Shown: positions 45,662-58,599 of the stretch, in pieces | Numbering within the stretch: the stretch's first letter is position 1 | Layout of the letters: the number at the start of each line of letters is the position of its first letter | Assembly (NCBI GenBank): GCA_028015205.1 | Contig: JAPWFG010000018.1 | Span: 3,472,001-3,536,000, forward strand | DNA length: 64,000 nucleotides | Direction of reading: 5' to 3' | From: Mytilisepta virgata | Taxonomy: Eukaryota; Mollusca; Bivalvia; Mytilida; Mytilidae | Notes under the pieces: model-generated | What the model was told of the DNA's origin: nothing | Databases searched by the model: none | What the model saw: the letters and a program-made list of their open reading frames with translations, nothing else | Program-made: the position numbers and the translations under genes

Positions 45662-45982
45662 ATGGCAACGGTTTCTACTGGCTCGTTCTTCTGTTACCTT
45701 TGTAATGTATCTAATACCTAAAACTTATTGAACATTGAATAAATCAAATATTTGACCTTTAAAGTCTTCTCCGCTATCATAGCGTGTTCTTTTTACAACT
45801 GTTGAAGGTACAAAATAAAAAGTATTCCAAAACCCGCTAGGAAGTAAAAAACGGTTCCGCTTTTGGGTCTACTTTTTTCATTTTGTCTTGAAATGTAAGT
45901 AGTTATTATACACTCCACGTGTTTACTTTGTTGCCAGAATTTATTACATATACAACGGTTAAAGTTTTGAATTCATTTACCT

Positions 45983-46186
45983 TTGTTATCATTGATATTG
46001 TGTATTGTTATTGTTTTTACAGTCAGGTTAATGTTATACAATTTAAAACAGATGTATTATCTATCTAAAAAAAACGAAAACGAAAACGGTGGAAATAAGG
46101 AAAATCCAGTGGAAAATGATGAACGCAAGCTAACCATTACTGTGTTGGGACGTGTAAATAAGATTGTTATAATAAAAAATGGATAG
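45983..46186 (+). CDS. Small hypothetical ORF with N-terminal hydrophobic segment (doubtful)
   Basis: 67 codons: a hydrophobic start LSLILCIVIVFTV, then basic LMLYNLKQMYY, then a polar, Asn/Glu-rich stretch. A splice acceptor-like 'tttttacag' at 46,014-46,022 lies inside it, so the part after it could be an exon instead. I do not recognise the sequence, and chance open frames of this size are common here. Confidence 0.15.
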   Translation: MLSLILCIVIVFTVRLMLYNLKQMYYLSKKNENENGGNKENPVENDERKLTITVLGRVNKIVIIKNG

Positions 46187-47869
46187 CTCCTTTCGATGGA
46201 GTTTTGACCAAATATTTTGATAATTCATATATGATCATAATTTTTTTGTTACAACTATTAAAAACTTATCAGTCTACGAATAACTTTATTCTCTTTATTT
46301 CTTCCCTTATGCAAAGGACAAATACTGGTATTAAAAAATGCCTTAGGGCATTTGTCACAAATTATATTTCCCAATGTGTAAAACTGCTGTTTAACAATAG
46401 AATGATTACCCACTAAGATCATGATGAACGTAGGTCTTCACAGTTAAGACGTTCAAAATCTTGCAATTCTATTGGACGAGAGCACTTTACCAGGGTCTAA
46501 AGTGAATAAGAAATAGGTAATTTTTAAATTTAGAATTAACACCAGTACATAATTTGTTGCGAGTTCAAATTGATTTTTGTGCCTTGTCGCTGCACAAATA
46601 TAATGACCGCTTAAAATACAATAATTGGTTGTATTTGATACGTCATGTACATGTACGTACAAGATATAATGACTGATTAAATTGTAAAACTATTAATATC
46701 ACTTTGTATCCGCGTACAACGGATATTGCCGATTGTGTACTGTAAATTGGAGCTTGTGTACCGGAAATTTGGATAGCCGATGCGATAACCAAACTGACAG
46801 CAATGTACTTTTTATTTTTTGTCTATTTTGAAATGTATTATCCCTTAAACCTGCATCGACATTTTACTAAACATTCATAGATCTTTCGCAGCTATGTAAA
46901 AACGTGAATATTAATAATGTATTCTGTATTAAACATGAAATCCCGAACAACTTGTCAACAATAGCGTGAAAAATGTAAAATGTTAAACTGTGTATTTTAC
47001 TTTATCAAAATCAGTGGCGTAATGTTCTGATCGTTAAGGGAGACATGAACATTTTAATCAGTGGTTTTCAATTGTATTTATAGTTGGGAAAATATGTACA
47101 ACTTGTGTACCGTTGATTGTATCGTTGTCGCGTGAGGAGATTTCGTCCGTGAGAATTGCCAGTTCCGTTTCCGATTTCCGGTTTGGCTGTCGGATATCAC
47201 ATAGGGGGTCGTGAGCATAACCAGTCCGTGAGATCATCCAGTACAACAAAATGTGAAAACAACATCGATTGCGGACCAGATTAAACGCTATTTTGTATTT
47301 TTTCGACGTACGATGTATAAAGACAATTAAGTTTTGGATGCATTTTAATATCATTTATTTATTTATAATTATAGATATAAAATCCCTGATTATTACTATC
47401 ATGTTAAATTGTTATTGATCAAATAATATTAATTAATTCACAAACCAATGTAAATCCTTTCAGGATTGAAGACACTGCTAATAAATTTACGATTTTGATG
47501 GGATAATAAATTGGATTAAAATGATGATACTGGTAATAAAATGCAAACAATTAGTAAATCAATTAAACAATATATCTTCAGTCAGCAATCATTTGTTGTT
47601 GTTGTTGTTTTTTTTTGTGGGGGGGGGTTTAATTTAAAAAAAAAAGTTTCTTTAACAAATGTTGAAGAAAAGTTTCCTCCATTTTTTTGCAACTTGCTCA
47701 AATAATATTAATTAATTCACAGACTAATGGTTTTCTGAAAGTGACTTTTGTTTTTACCACAGAGGTAAATTACTGTTTTTGCCATTGACAGAGAGACAAT
47801 TCTTTTTTGTTCTGTTGGGTCAAACAAATTTCTTCCTTTATAAAATATTGTTAAATCTAGTAATTGCAT

Positions 47870-49720
47870 TCTATGGTCCTTTATATGTAAACGGGGTAAA
47901 AATATGCACAGGCTGGCAATTCTCATGGCTCATACACATCATATATACAATATTCTATCATTCTATGGTACTTTATATGTAAACAGGGTAAAAATGTGCA
48001 CAGGCTGGCAATTCTCATGGCTGATACTGATCATATATACAATATTATATGATTCTATGCTTCTTTATATGTAAATGGGGTAAAAATATGCACAGGCTGA
48101 CAATTCTCATGGCTCATACTGATCATATATACAATATTCTATCAATCTATGGTACTTTGTTTGTAAACGGGGAAAAATATGCACAGGCTGGCAATTCTCA
48201 TGGCTCAAACAGATCATATATACAAAATTCTATCATTCTATGGTACTTTATTTGTAATCGGGGAAAAAATATGCATAGGCTGGCAATTCTCATGGCTGAT
48301 ACTGATCATATATACAATATTCTATCATTCCATGGTACTTTATATGCAAACGGGGAAAAAACGCACAAGCTGGCAATTCTCATGGCTCATATTGATCATA
48401 TATACAATATTCTATCATTCCATGGTACTTTATATGCAAACGGGGAAAAAAATGCACAGGCTGGGAATTCTCATGGCTCATACTGATCATATATACAATT
48501 TCTATCATTCTATGGTACTTTATTTGTAAACGGGATAAAAATATGCACAAGCTGGCAATTCTCATGGCTCATACGGATCATATATACAATATTCTGTCAT
48601 TCTATGGTACCTTATTTGTAAACGGGGAAAAAATATGCACAGGCCGGCAATTCTCATGGCTCATACTGATTATATATACAATATTCTGTCATTCTATGGT
48701 ACTTTATTTATAAACGGGGAAAAAATATGCACAGGCTGGCAATTTTCATGGCTCATACTGATCATATATACAATATTCTATCATTCTATGGTACTTTATT
48801 TATAAACGGGGAAAACATATGCACAGGCTGGCAATTCTCATGGCTCATACTGATCATATATACAATATTCTATCATTCTATGGTACCTTATTGTAAACGG
48901 GGAAAAATATGCACAGGCTGGCAATTCTCATGGCTCATACTGACTATATATACAATATTCTGTCATTCTATGGTACTTTATTTATAAACGGGGAAAAAAT
49001 ATGTACAGGCTGGCAATTCTCATGGCTTAAACAGATCATATATACAATATTCTATCATTCTATGGTACTTTATTTGTAAACGGGGAAGACATATGCACAG
49101 GTTGACAATTCTCATGGCTCATACTGATCATATATACAATATTCTATCATTCTATGGTACCTTATTTGTAAACGGGAAAAAATATGCACAGGCTGGCAAT
49201 TCTCATGGCTCATACTGACTATATATACAATATTCTGTCATTTTATGGTACTTTATTTATAAACGGGGAAAAAATATGTACAGGCTGGCAATTCTCATGG
49301 CTTAAACAGATCATATATACAATATTCTATCATTCTACGGTACTTTATTTGTAAACGGGGAAAACATATGCACAGGCTGGCAATACTCATGGCTCATACT
49401 GATCATGTATACAATATTCTATCATTCTATTATACTATATATGTAAACGGGGTAAAAATATGCACAGGATGGCAATTCTCATGGCTCATACTGATCATCA
49501 CTATAATATTCTATCATTTTATGGTATTTTATTTGTAAATAGGTGTCCAAATATGCACAGGCTGGCAATTCTCATGTCTCATACTGATCATATATACAAT
49601 ATTCTGTCATTCCATGTTTCTTTATATGCAAACGGGTAAAAATATGCACAGGCTGGCAATTTTCATGGCTCATACTGATCACATATACAATATTCTATCA
49701 TTCTGTGGTACTTTATATGC
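47870..49720 (+). repeat. 92-bp satellite array, forward block (~20 units)
   Basis: Unit contains 'atgcacaggctggcaattct', 'catggctcatactgatcata', 'tatacaatattctatcattc' and 'tatggtactttatttgtaaa' then 'cggggaaa'. Successive starts at 47,906, 47,998, 48,090 and 48,181 give a period of 91-92 bp. Open frames up to 145 codons over the array come from its low stop content and rotate frame from unit to unit; they are not genes. Confidence 0.95.
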
Positions 49721-49729
49721 ATTGTTTCA

Positions 49730-51379
49730 CCCTGTTTACATATAAAGTACAATAGAACTAAAGAATATTGTTTATATAATCAGAATGAGCCATGAGAATT
49801 GCCATCCTGTGCATATTTGTACTCCGTTTACATATATAGTATAATAGAATGATAGAATATTTATATATATGATCAGTATGAGCCATGAGAATTGCCAGCC
49901 TGTGCATATTTTTTACCCCGTTTACATATATAGTACCATAAAATGCAGAATCTTGTATATATGATCAGTACGAGCCATGAGAATGGCCAGCCTGTGCATA
50001 TTTTTACCCCGTTTACAAATAAAGTACCATAAAATGATAGAATATTATAGTCATGATCAGTATGAGCCATGAGAATTGCCAGTCTGTGTATATTTTTACC
50101 CTGTTTAGATATAAAGTACCATAGAATGACAGAATATTGTATATATGATCAGTATGAGCCATGAGAATTGCCAGCCTGTGCATATTTTTACCCTGTTTAC
50201 AAATAAAGCACCATAGAATGATAGAATATTATAGTCATGATCAGTATGAGCCATGCGAATAGCCAGCCTGTGCATATTTTTACCCCGTTTACAAATAAAG
50301 TACCATAAAATGATAGAATATTATAGTCATGATCAGTATGAGCCATGAGAATGGCCAGCCTGTGTATATTTTTACCCTGTTTACATATAAAGTACAATAG
50401 AATGATAGAATATTATAGTCATGATCAGTATGAGCCATGAGAATTGCCAGCCTGTGCCTATTTTTACCACGTTTACATATAAAGTACCACCAAATGACAG
50501 AATATTGTATATATAATCAGTATAAGCCATGAGAATTGCCAGCCTGTGCATATTTTTTCCCCGTTTACATATAAAGTACAATAGAATTATAGAATATTGT
50601 ATATATGATCAGTATGGACCATGAGACTTGCCAACCTGTGCATATTTTTACCCCGTTTACATAAAAAGTACTATAGATAGACAGATAATGGTAAAGATTA
50701 TGAATATGAGCCATGAGAATTGCCGCCTGTGCATATTTTTACCAATTTTACAAATAAAGTACCATAAAATGATAGAATATTATAGTTATGATCGGTATGA
50801 GCCATGAGAATTTTACCCTGTTTACATATAAAGTACAATAGAAGGATAGAATATTGTATATATGATCAGGATGAGCCATGAGATTTGCCAGCCTGTGCAT
50901 ATTTTTACCCTGTTTAGATATAAAGTACAATAGAATGACAGAATATTGTATATATAATCAGTATGAGCCATGAGAATTGCCAGCCTGTGCATATTTTTAC
51001 CCTGTTTAGATATAAAGTACAATAGAATGACAGAATATTGTATATATAATTAGTATGAGCCATGAGAATTGCCAGCCTGTGCATATTTTTACCCCATTTA
51101 CAAATAATGTACCATAAAATGATAGAATATTATAGTCATGATCAGTATGAGCCTGGAGAATAGCCAGCCTGTGCATATTTTTACCCCGTTTACAAATAAA
51201 GTACCATAAAATGTTAGAATATTATAGTCATGTTCAGTATGAACCATGAGAACGGCCAGGCTGTGTATATTTTTACCCCGTTTACAAATAATGTACCATA
51301 AAATGATAGAATATTATAGTCATGATCAGTATTAGCCATAAGAATAGCCAGCCTGTGCCTATTTTTACCCCGTTTTAAA
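49730..51379 (-). repeat. 92-bp satellite array, inverted block (~18 units)
   Basis: Same unit in reverse orientation. Many units here carry the variant 'atattatagtcatgatcag' in place of 'atattgtatatatgatcag', which is nearly absent from the forward block. The turn-around spacer is about 10 bp at 49,720-49,730. Confidence 0.95.
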
Positions 51380-52785
51380 CACGTCCCTAGGATTTTCATG
51401 GCATTCCATCGATGCCATCAATTTTTCATGGAAAAAAAGGATGGAAACGATGTAAAATTTGATGAAATGCCATGAAATTCATGGCAAAAATTTTCCATGG
51501 CAAAAATGCCAAAGAAATTCCATGGAAAGGATGAAAATCTATGGCAATCGATGGCAAATATTGGACTTTAACTTTTTTGGGGGGGATGGAAAGGATGGCA
51601 AATTTGGACTTTGAAATTTTTGAGGATGGCAAACGAGGGAAAAGTAGCACTTAGAATTTTTCTAAGATGAAAACGATGGCAAATTGGACTTAGAATATTT
51701 TGATAATTTGAAACATAAAGTTAGGTGGACTTTTGGACTCGGAATAATTTCAAAAGATCTGATAAACATTTTATTTTTTTAACATAAGAAATCCTTTCGA
51801 GTGTTTCATTTCAATCAAAGTGTAAGATAGGTCTTTGTATTTCATATTTTAACGCATCTTATATGTACATTCATAGACAGATACAATGTAGATATTAAAT
51901 GAACATGCAGATGAATCAATGTTGCAGATATAAATAATTGGGGGGGTATTCAGAAAACACCACTTATTTTCAGCACTTTACCCCTCTTTTTACAATGGAT
52001 TATATAGCCTTTAATAATCGTTAATCGTAAAAGAATTCAAGAATTCATAAAAAAGAGGAAATTTAAATCCTGATATTCAGTAGTTTCAAGCCTGAATTCG
52101 TTTGCCCATATCTGACAACCCCTTAAATTAGGACAACAGTCAATCTTTTGAAAATTATATAGGACTTGTATTCATTCTAATAATTACAATAAATGTGTAT
52201 TACTATTAATCGATTCCGAAGTTGTCAATTTTGTCGTGAAGTGCAAAATGTGTCTTTTAAATTTTCGCGGGCTAATCAACAGGAAATAACAAATCCGCAT
52301 ATGCGCAATATCAACCGGTTCAAATTCGAGTTCGAGCGCAATTACAACGACAGGATGAAGCTGTAAACAATGGATTATTAATAATATGAAGCTATTATTT
52401 TGATGAAGACTGTTTGAAAAGGTAATTATTATCCCACAAAATAACCATTACCGATTTTTTTTAAAAATTAAACCTTGAATTATATTACAGAACACTGCTC
52501 GTGCTTGATATATCTACCCTGTTAGTGTTACTTTGTTGAATGTCATGATATTATTATGATTAAAATTAGTTATTTTGTTCTAGTAAATGATTCTCTCAGA
52601 ATTTGAGTACCTTTTTTAAACAATTTCGAATAGGAATGTATTTTTAATTACCAAATTTGTCTGTTGTGGAAGTATTAAAAAAGGAGAGTTAACTTTATAA
52701 ACAGTTCAAAAATTCCAATTCATGTACAATGTACATCATCAAAGTAGTTTACTCAATAACAAAATAATATTATTTATTCCAGTAG

Positions 52786-53016
52786 CATGAGCATAAGGTG
52801 AAGGCTGATGAGCTGTGCAGAATAACAGCAAAGGCAAAAAAAAAGAACCCAGGGTATTATGTTGTAATAAATCTAATGCCACTACTATTTTCAATGGAAG
52901 GAATTGCCAACTCCAGAGGACAGGGCATTAAACCAGCCAAACAAGGGGATACAAGACCACCTCTAGACTCAAGCAAAATTCAGACCAGCAAAGATATATA
53001 TAGACAAGAGAACTAT
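52786..53016 (+). CDS. BEN-like gene, first recognised exon
   Basis: Open from an acceptor AG at 52,784-52,785 to a donor GTAACA at 53,017, phase 0-0. It reads DELCRITAKAKKKNPGYY, then LMPLLFSMEGIANSRGQG and DTRPPLDSSKI. This fits the start of a BEN domain (hydrophobic-L-F-S/T-x-E-x-h-A-x-S, a gap, then P-L-D-x-x-K). A lysine-rich segment precedes it. No in-frame start ATG is seen before residue 27 or so, so an upstream exon is likely; one candidate ends at a donor near 52,420 but its phase does not fit. The open frame continues past the donor to a TAG at 53,056, so an unspliced short form is possible. Confidence 0.6.
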
Positions 53017-53485
53017 GTAACATTTCGTAAAGTTTTGGAACTTAGTACAGTTGTTTAGCACAATAAATTAAGAAAATATTTGATTTTGAACTAGATCAAA
53101 ATAATATTATTTTTCGAGTTATGCCTTTTTTACTCTTTGTCTTCTCCTTTTTTTTACTGAAACATTTTGCCAGATGATAACTTGAGAATTGATCAAGGCA
53201 TTGATTTAAAACTTTGAACAGTTGTTTACATGTACTTAACTACATGTATATAAAAGCCAGGTTAAGTTCAATTAAAATCTAATTCTGATGAATAATCTTT
53301 GAGTTTTTGTCATTTTGCACTTTTGCCACCACCCTTTTCAACAAAAATGTGGCGGGTATCATTTAAGGTTCCATTAATGCCCTATTTTAATTAGTAATCT
53401 ACAAAATAAATATGTTTTTAGAGCTTTAACTAAATCTGCTCTGTTGTCTTGCCAGTGTTACAACTGACCATTTTACTTTTTTTAG

Positions 53486-53654
53486 GAACAGCTATTCTTG
53501 AAAATCAGTCGCTTCAAAAAGGGGACAACGGTTTTATTCAGGGCAATGTTTACAAAGGCGGAGTTTGTGGGAAGGTCTTTCAAAGGGCAGCCTTCCAACA
53601 AAGGGCTTTCAAGGCCGGGTCTTGAGGACCAGGAAAAACTATGTGCTCTTAAAG
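53486..53654 (+). CDS. BEN-like gene, middle exon
   Basis: Acceptor ctttttttag ends at 53,485; donor GTAAGT at 53,655; 169 bp, phase 0 to 1. It reads EQLFLKISRFKKG, then LFRAMFTKAEFVGRSFKGQ, PSNKGLSRPGLEDQEKLCAL. The pattern F-T-x-x-E-h-x-x-S-x-x-G ... L-x-x-x-K-h-x-x-L is that of a BEN domain, so the protein may hold two BEN-like segments or one long, divergent domain. Known: BEN domains bind DNA in chromatin factors and also occur in viral and transposon-linked proteins. Confidence 0.65.
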
Positions 53655-54146
53655 GTAAGTTCTACTCTATTAAACATGTACAGTAACTGTAATACACCAA
53701 TGCATAATGGAAGAAATGTTATATTTCCATATATTTTAATGTCTTATTATAAAAATTAAACAATGTTCCAGTTGACTAAAAGAAGGCATGTAGCAGAAAA
53801 AAAATATGCACATTTGATAAGTTTTAGTATAAAAAAAATAAATCTATTCAACTAAGTGTTCATGGAACTTGATGACATTGATACTCTTCAGTATACACAA
53901 GTTTATACTTCAAGGTGTGACATGATAACTGTTGGAAGGTCACCGTGTGCTCTGTGGAGCATCTACATGTGGGTCTTACAAAGAATTCCCTTTTTTTAAT
54001 TAATTATCACACATTATCTCTTGATAAGGGTACCCAAGACCAGCGGGATAAAATATATCAAACACATTTTTTGGTTAATTTTAATACACTAGTTTATATA
54101 TGATATTTTTCAAAATAAAAATCAATAGGGTAACTATTTATTTTAG

Positions 54147-54217
54147 GCATCATACAAAAGAAATGGAAAGTTGATGACCATCTGCTGAAGCCAAGTAGGC
54201 AACACAAGGCAAAATAG
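54147..54217 (+). CDS. BEN-like gene, last exon
   Basis: Acceptor tattttag ends at 54,146; phase 1 start; reads GIIQKKWKVDDHLLKPSRQ and stops at TAG 54,215-54,217. The hydrophobic-x-K-K-W end completes the BEN-like helix begun in the middle exon. Together the three exons encode about 156 residues. Confidence 0.6.
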
Positions 54218-54853
54218 ACGACAGATAGCAAAGATGAACTTTGAACATTTGCAAAATGTTTTACTTAACATTAAACATTGTTAATTTTATTTTTAATAGG
54301 TTTTATTATTTTAATCTTTTTTGGTAGCAATATATGGCAATGAAATTTAAAAGGTGTAGTTTTATTTTGAAAGTAATCAGGTTAATTCAATCTGATAAGA
54401 ACTCCTGCAGATAATTACTTTTCTGGTGTCCTATTTTGAAAAGAATATGTTATTCAACTATACAGAACTATACAAGGTTATATTACCTGCATGTCAATTT
54501 GTGAGTGAATATGGGGAAATGCAATGGATGCCATACTTTCCATGGCAATCTGTAATTGTTGCCATCGTTTTTATGGCAACCTGCCATCGATGCCATACTT
54601 TACATAGAGGCCATGTCATTCTGCCATCGATGCCATACTTTCCATGGAAATCATGGCAATTTGCCATCGATGCCATGCTTTCCATCCTTTAATGGTTGCC
54701 ATGATTTCATGGCAACGATGGAAATACTGAGTATATAATCCCTGTCAGTCTTTTTTTCGATGCCATGGAATTCATGAAAACCATGAAAAAGCTCGTTTCA
54801 ATACTCCATCGTTTTCATAGCAACAATTTTGCCATGAAAATCCTAGGGCCGGG

Positions 54854-55528
54854 TTCAAATAAAGTACCATAAAATGATAGAATATTATAGTCATGATCAG
54901 TATGAGCCATGAGAATGGCCAAACTGTGTATATTTTTACCCCGTTTACATATAAAGTACAATAGAATGATAGAATATTATAGTCATAGATAGACAGATAA
55001 TTGTAAAGATTATGAATATGAGCCATGAGAATTGCTAGCCTGTGCATATTTTTACCCATTTTACAAATAAAGTACCATAAAATGATAGAATATTGTATAT
55101 ATGATCAGTATGAGCCATGAGATATGCCAGCCTGTGCATATTTTTACCCTGTTTAGATATAAAGTACCATAAAATGATAGAATATTATAGTCATTATCAG
55201 TATGAGCCATGAGAATTGCCAGCCTGTGCTTATTTTTACCCTGTTTACATATAACGTACAATAGAATGACAGAATATTGTATATATAATCAGTATGAGCC
55301 ATGAGAATTGCCAGCCTGTGCATATTTTTACCCCGTTTGCATATAAAGTACCATAGAATGATAGAATATTGTATATATAATCAGTATGAGCAATGAGAAT
55401 TGCCAGCCTGTGCGTATTTTTACCCTGTTTAGATATAAAGTACAATAGAATGACAATATTGTATATATAATCAGTATGAGCCATGAGAATTGCCAGCCTG
55501 TGCATATTTTTACCCCATTTACATAGAA
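54854..55528 (-). repeat. 92-bp satellite array, inverted block continued (~7 units)
   Basis: Same orientation and unit types as 49,730-51,379, showing that the transposon split one array. One unit near 54,980-55,050 is disrupted by 'tcatagatagacagataatt', which also occurs at 50,670-50,690. Confidence 0.93.
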
Positions 55529-57961
55529 AAAATCTTGGCACACACAAGACACAACAAATTTAAATAAAAAAAGGCGGACACTTTTGAACAAGTTGCAAAA
55601 GAAAGTAAAATCTGATCGTACTTCAGAAAAATGTCAGATATTTGCTAAACCATTGACATGAAACTGAAACTATAAAAAGAAGGAGACCAAATGGAAATTA
55701 ACCGAATCATATCCCATAAAAACACATAAAAAGTAATAGACCAAATGGGAATGTAAGCATTATAAGTACAAAGCACTTTTTATTATGTCAGTTTTATTTT
55801 TTCATATTTTTGTGTTTTAGTGCTTCGCTTGTTGAATCTAGAGCTTAAAATTTTATTGTGTCTTTTTATTATTCTGGCCACTGACCCAGGATGTAGGGGA
55901 GAGTTGAGTATCAACAAACATGTTTAACCCCACCATGTTGTATAAATGTCTGTCCTTAGGCAGGACCATGCATTTTCAGTGGTTGTATTGCGTCTTCTTT
56001 GTTGTTTCTATGTGAATTGTTTTGTTTATTTTGGGATTTGTGTTGATTATTATTTAATGCTTGACATTTATTTCAGGGCCAGGTAATGACATACATGTGT
56101 GTTGGGCTGTTGCTCAATTTTGAAGGCCACATCATTGGCGACCACTAGATAATATAGTTTTTTAAGATATTCTTTAAATCGGGATAAAGTCCTCAATGAC
56201 GCATACCCCATATCATTCCATTTTCATATCATTTTAATTAGATTGTTTTCATATGTAATAAAAATGAACAGTAGACAAAATGGGAACAAGTTTTCCCATA
56301 TTTAAAGCCAAGCCTAATGTTTTACCTAATTCATGTTATTTTAAATTAAATATAAGATTAAAATTTCTTTTGCTGAATAATCTGTTCTAATAAATTTAAA
56401 AACTATAAGGAATTAAAGAAGAAAGTATGGTAGTGTTTATATGGAGACAATTATTTCTTTAATGGGAAGAGAGCTGACAAATTCTGTAGCATCAGTGTGT
56501 TTATTTTTCAAAATAGAAATTGTATTTTCCACAATTATTTTTAGGGTAGGATTATTTATTCCACAATCAAGAAACTGGGATTACATCTTTCAAGATGTGG
56601 GATTGCCCATTTTGAATAACCGACTTCATGATTGAATGTTTTTTTAAATTTGGGTAGCCTGTGCAGATTTCAAGTTTTTAAGTGCAGAATTTCATAATAT
56701 CAGACATCCTGCTAGCACCCCCCCCCTTTTTTTTACTGATATGTCTTTAAACTGTAGGACAATGCCATAATTTTTTTTTATATAAAGAGGTGTGTGCCAA
56801 ATTTTTTTTCCAGGCTACAATTTTATCCCCCCCCTCTTTTTGAGTTTTCCGTTTGTATCAGCACTGTTCAAAAGGTACATTTAACTAACTATTATTTTGT
56901 CTGGGTTATTTTGTTATTAAATTATAATATGTATGTAAATGTTTGTTTATGTTTATTTTGTTATTTTCTGCATAATTCAATAGCAATCAGTACAAATCAA
57001 ACACACGACATATGTTTTTGCCACCCATTCCCGGAAGTCATATATCAGACGGAAGTACCTGTTGGCTAGTAGCCGCATGAGGTGCTCACGCCGAAACTGC
57101 ATCGAAATAGTTCCGCCTTTATACGCATGCGGGACGTCAAATCCTCACGGACCAAATCTCCTCACGCGACATCGTGTTAATGTGTACCTTAAAATGATCG
57201 AGAAGTGTACGGTGTTTTGATTAAACAAAATTCGAAAATATACAGAAACAAATTGTTTTCCTATGCATCAGAAAGAACAAATAGTTTAATTTTACAGTAT
57301 ATCTCTACTGTGATAGTCGCCATCTTGAGGGCCGTCTACGTTTATCTAGGTTTAATATATGTACAGCGACGACAGTGTGAATTATTCTATTTCAAAACAA
57401 TTATGACACAGCCCATCCTTAGTTCGTTCATACATTTTCTTATGATATTTAATTAAATTATTCAATAATCCGCCAACCTTAAAAAAATGACCTAATAATT
57501 TTTATTAATTTATGTTACCCATATATTCCTTATAAACTATAAATCTAGAAGTTTAGGAGAAACCCTAAAAATGCACTACTAGCTGTCATTTGTCATTTGA
57601 TATTGACTTCCGTTTCATTTTTTACTGGGGTCGTAAAAGTTTCTTTATTAATAAAATTCCTCAGAAGGTATACTACCTAGACCATCAATACTTATTACAC
57701 AGTTGCACCACGATGTAAAGTATGTAAACTCAATAACGAGATAGCATTTAACCATTTAAGGAAGAGACATTACAGAGTTTTCGTTTAGGAGAGCGAGTTT
57801 CCGACCTGCAGTTAAAACGAGCACATTCTGAACCGGCTATCGAGATTATGCACCGTCCACTCTAACTTTCAGATCTAGCAAGCGCTTAACTTGTTGGTAA
57901 TCATACTGTATTGGTTTTTACAGTGTGTTGTATACACCAGAGTGTTAGGAAAGATAAAAAT
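55529..57961. other. Intergenic, no gene recognised
   Basis: AT-rich with short C runs (56,718-56,726 and 56,828-56,836). Open frames at 56,441-56,635, 56,794-57,069 and 57,205-57,456 (plus) have no recognisable domain. 57,144-57,170 is the inverted partner of 47,127-47,153. Confidence 0.45.
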
Positions 57962-58002
57962 GGGGGATGGGGTGGGCGGGTAGGGGGGGGGGGGGGGGGG
58001 GG
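57962..58002 (+). promoter_or_regulatory. G-rich tract, G-quadruplex motif
   Basis: Runs of 5, 4, 3, 3 and 20 G separated by 1-2 bases on the plus strand; meets the G3+N1-7 quadruplex pattern several times over. No promoter is identified nearby, so it is structural evidence only. Confidence 0.7.
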
Positions 58003-58599
58003 TACCCATAATACCGAGTTTGAAACTTGCAAACAATAAAGACAAGTAATACTAAACAAGACACCAACAGCCGCACATGTAGGTCTTGAATTGGTTTGAC
58101 ATTTGATGTTTACAAGTGAGGTAAGAACGTTACTAGTCATAATCGTAAGATAAGATATTTTGTGCGAAACGGTGAAAACATGAATTTATAAAACAAGATT
58201 TGGACCAGATTTTTCATATTTTTTTAGAAAGACAAAGTAAACTCGCAATTACTTCCTGACAGCATCAGACATGTTAGGGAAAAAACAATGTTAAATAATG
58301 TGAACGGTATACGAAAGATGATACTTTGAAAAAAGGATGCAATAGCGAGAAGCATTGTCAGTCAGATGTAAATACGCAAGAAGTAATACACCTTACATAC
58401 ATATCAGTAGGATTCAATTTATCAAAGTTAACAATTGATTCATAATGTATTATTATCAATATGGTATCAATATTTAGTCATTTTTTTTTATAAATTTTAA
58501 ACTTACTAATACCATCGAGTGAAAATTTATATTTTTTTACGACACAAAGATCACAAGTAAATTCACAGCCCGTCCAAAACATTAAAACTCAACACAAAT

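Larger units (their letters stand above)
45001..47869. other. Intergenic, no gene recognised
   Basis: Apart from the hairpin, poly-T and doubtful small ORF listed here, no gene is seen. 47,127-47,153 carries a 27-bp segment that recurs inverted at 57,144-57,170. A T/G-rich run lies at 47,596-47,630. Confidence 0.45.
51380..54853 (+). mobile_element. TIR DNA transposon (hAT-like?) carrying a BEN-like gene, inserted in the satellite
   Basis: Inverted ends share CCCTAGGATTTTCATGGCA (51,385-51,403 and reverse complement 54,830-54,848), flanked by C-x-CG-x. Subterminal zones (51,400-51,690 and 54,520-54,820) are crowded with CATGG, GATGG and ATGCCAT words in both orientations. The satellite resumes after the right end in register. 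Flanks 'gttttaaa' and 'gttcaaa' against the unbroken 'gtttacaaa' of other units suggest a decayed target duplication of about 8 bp, as in hAT elements; the superfamily is uncertain. No transposase is recognised; the only protein-coding content seen is the BEN-like gene. Confidence 0.8.

Noticed and set aside
48049..48529. Open reading frames of 116-145 codons over the satellite
   Set aside because: They arise because the 92-bp unit has few stops; the frame rotates with each unit, and similar frames appear in the inverted block. No domain or start context supports a gene.
47870..55528. CRISPR-like array
   Set aside because: Units repeat without unique spacers, and the setting is a eukaryotic genome; it is a simple satellite.
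57901..58140. Minus-strand open frame with a proline run
   Set aside because: The prolines come from the poly-G tract at 57,983-58,002; nothing else supports coding.
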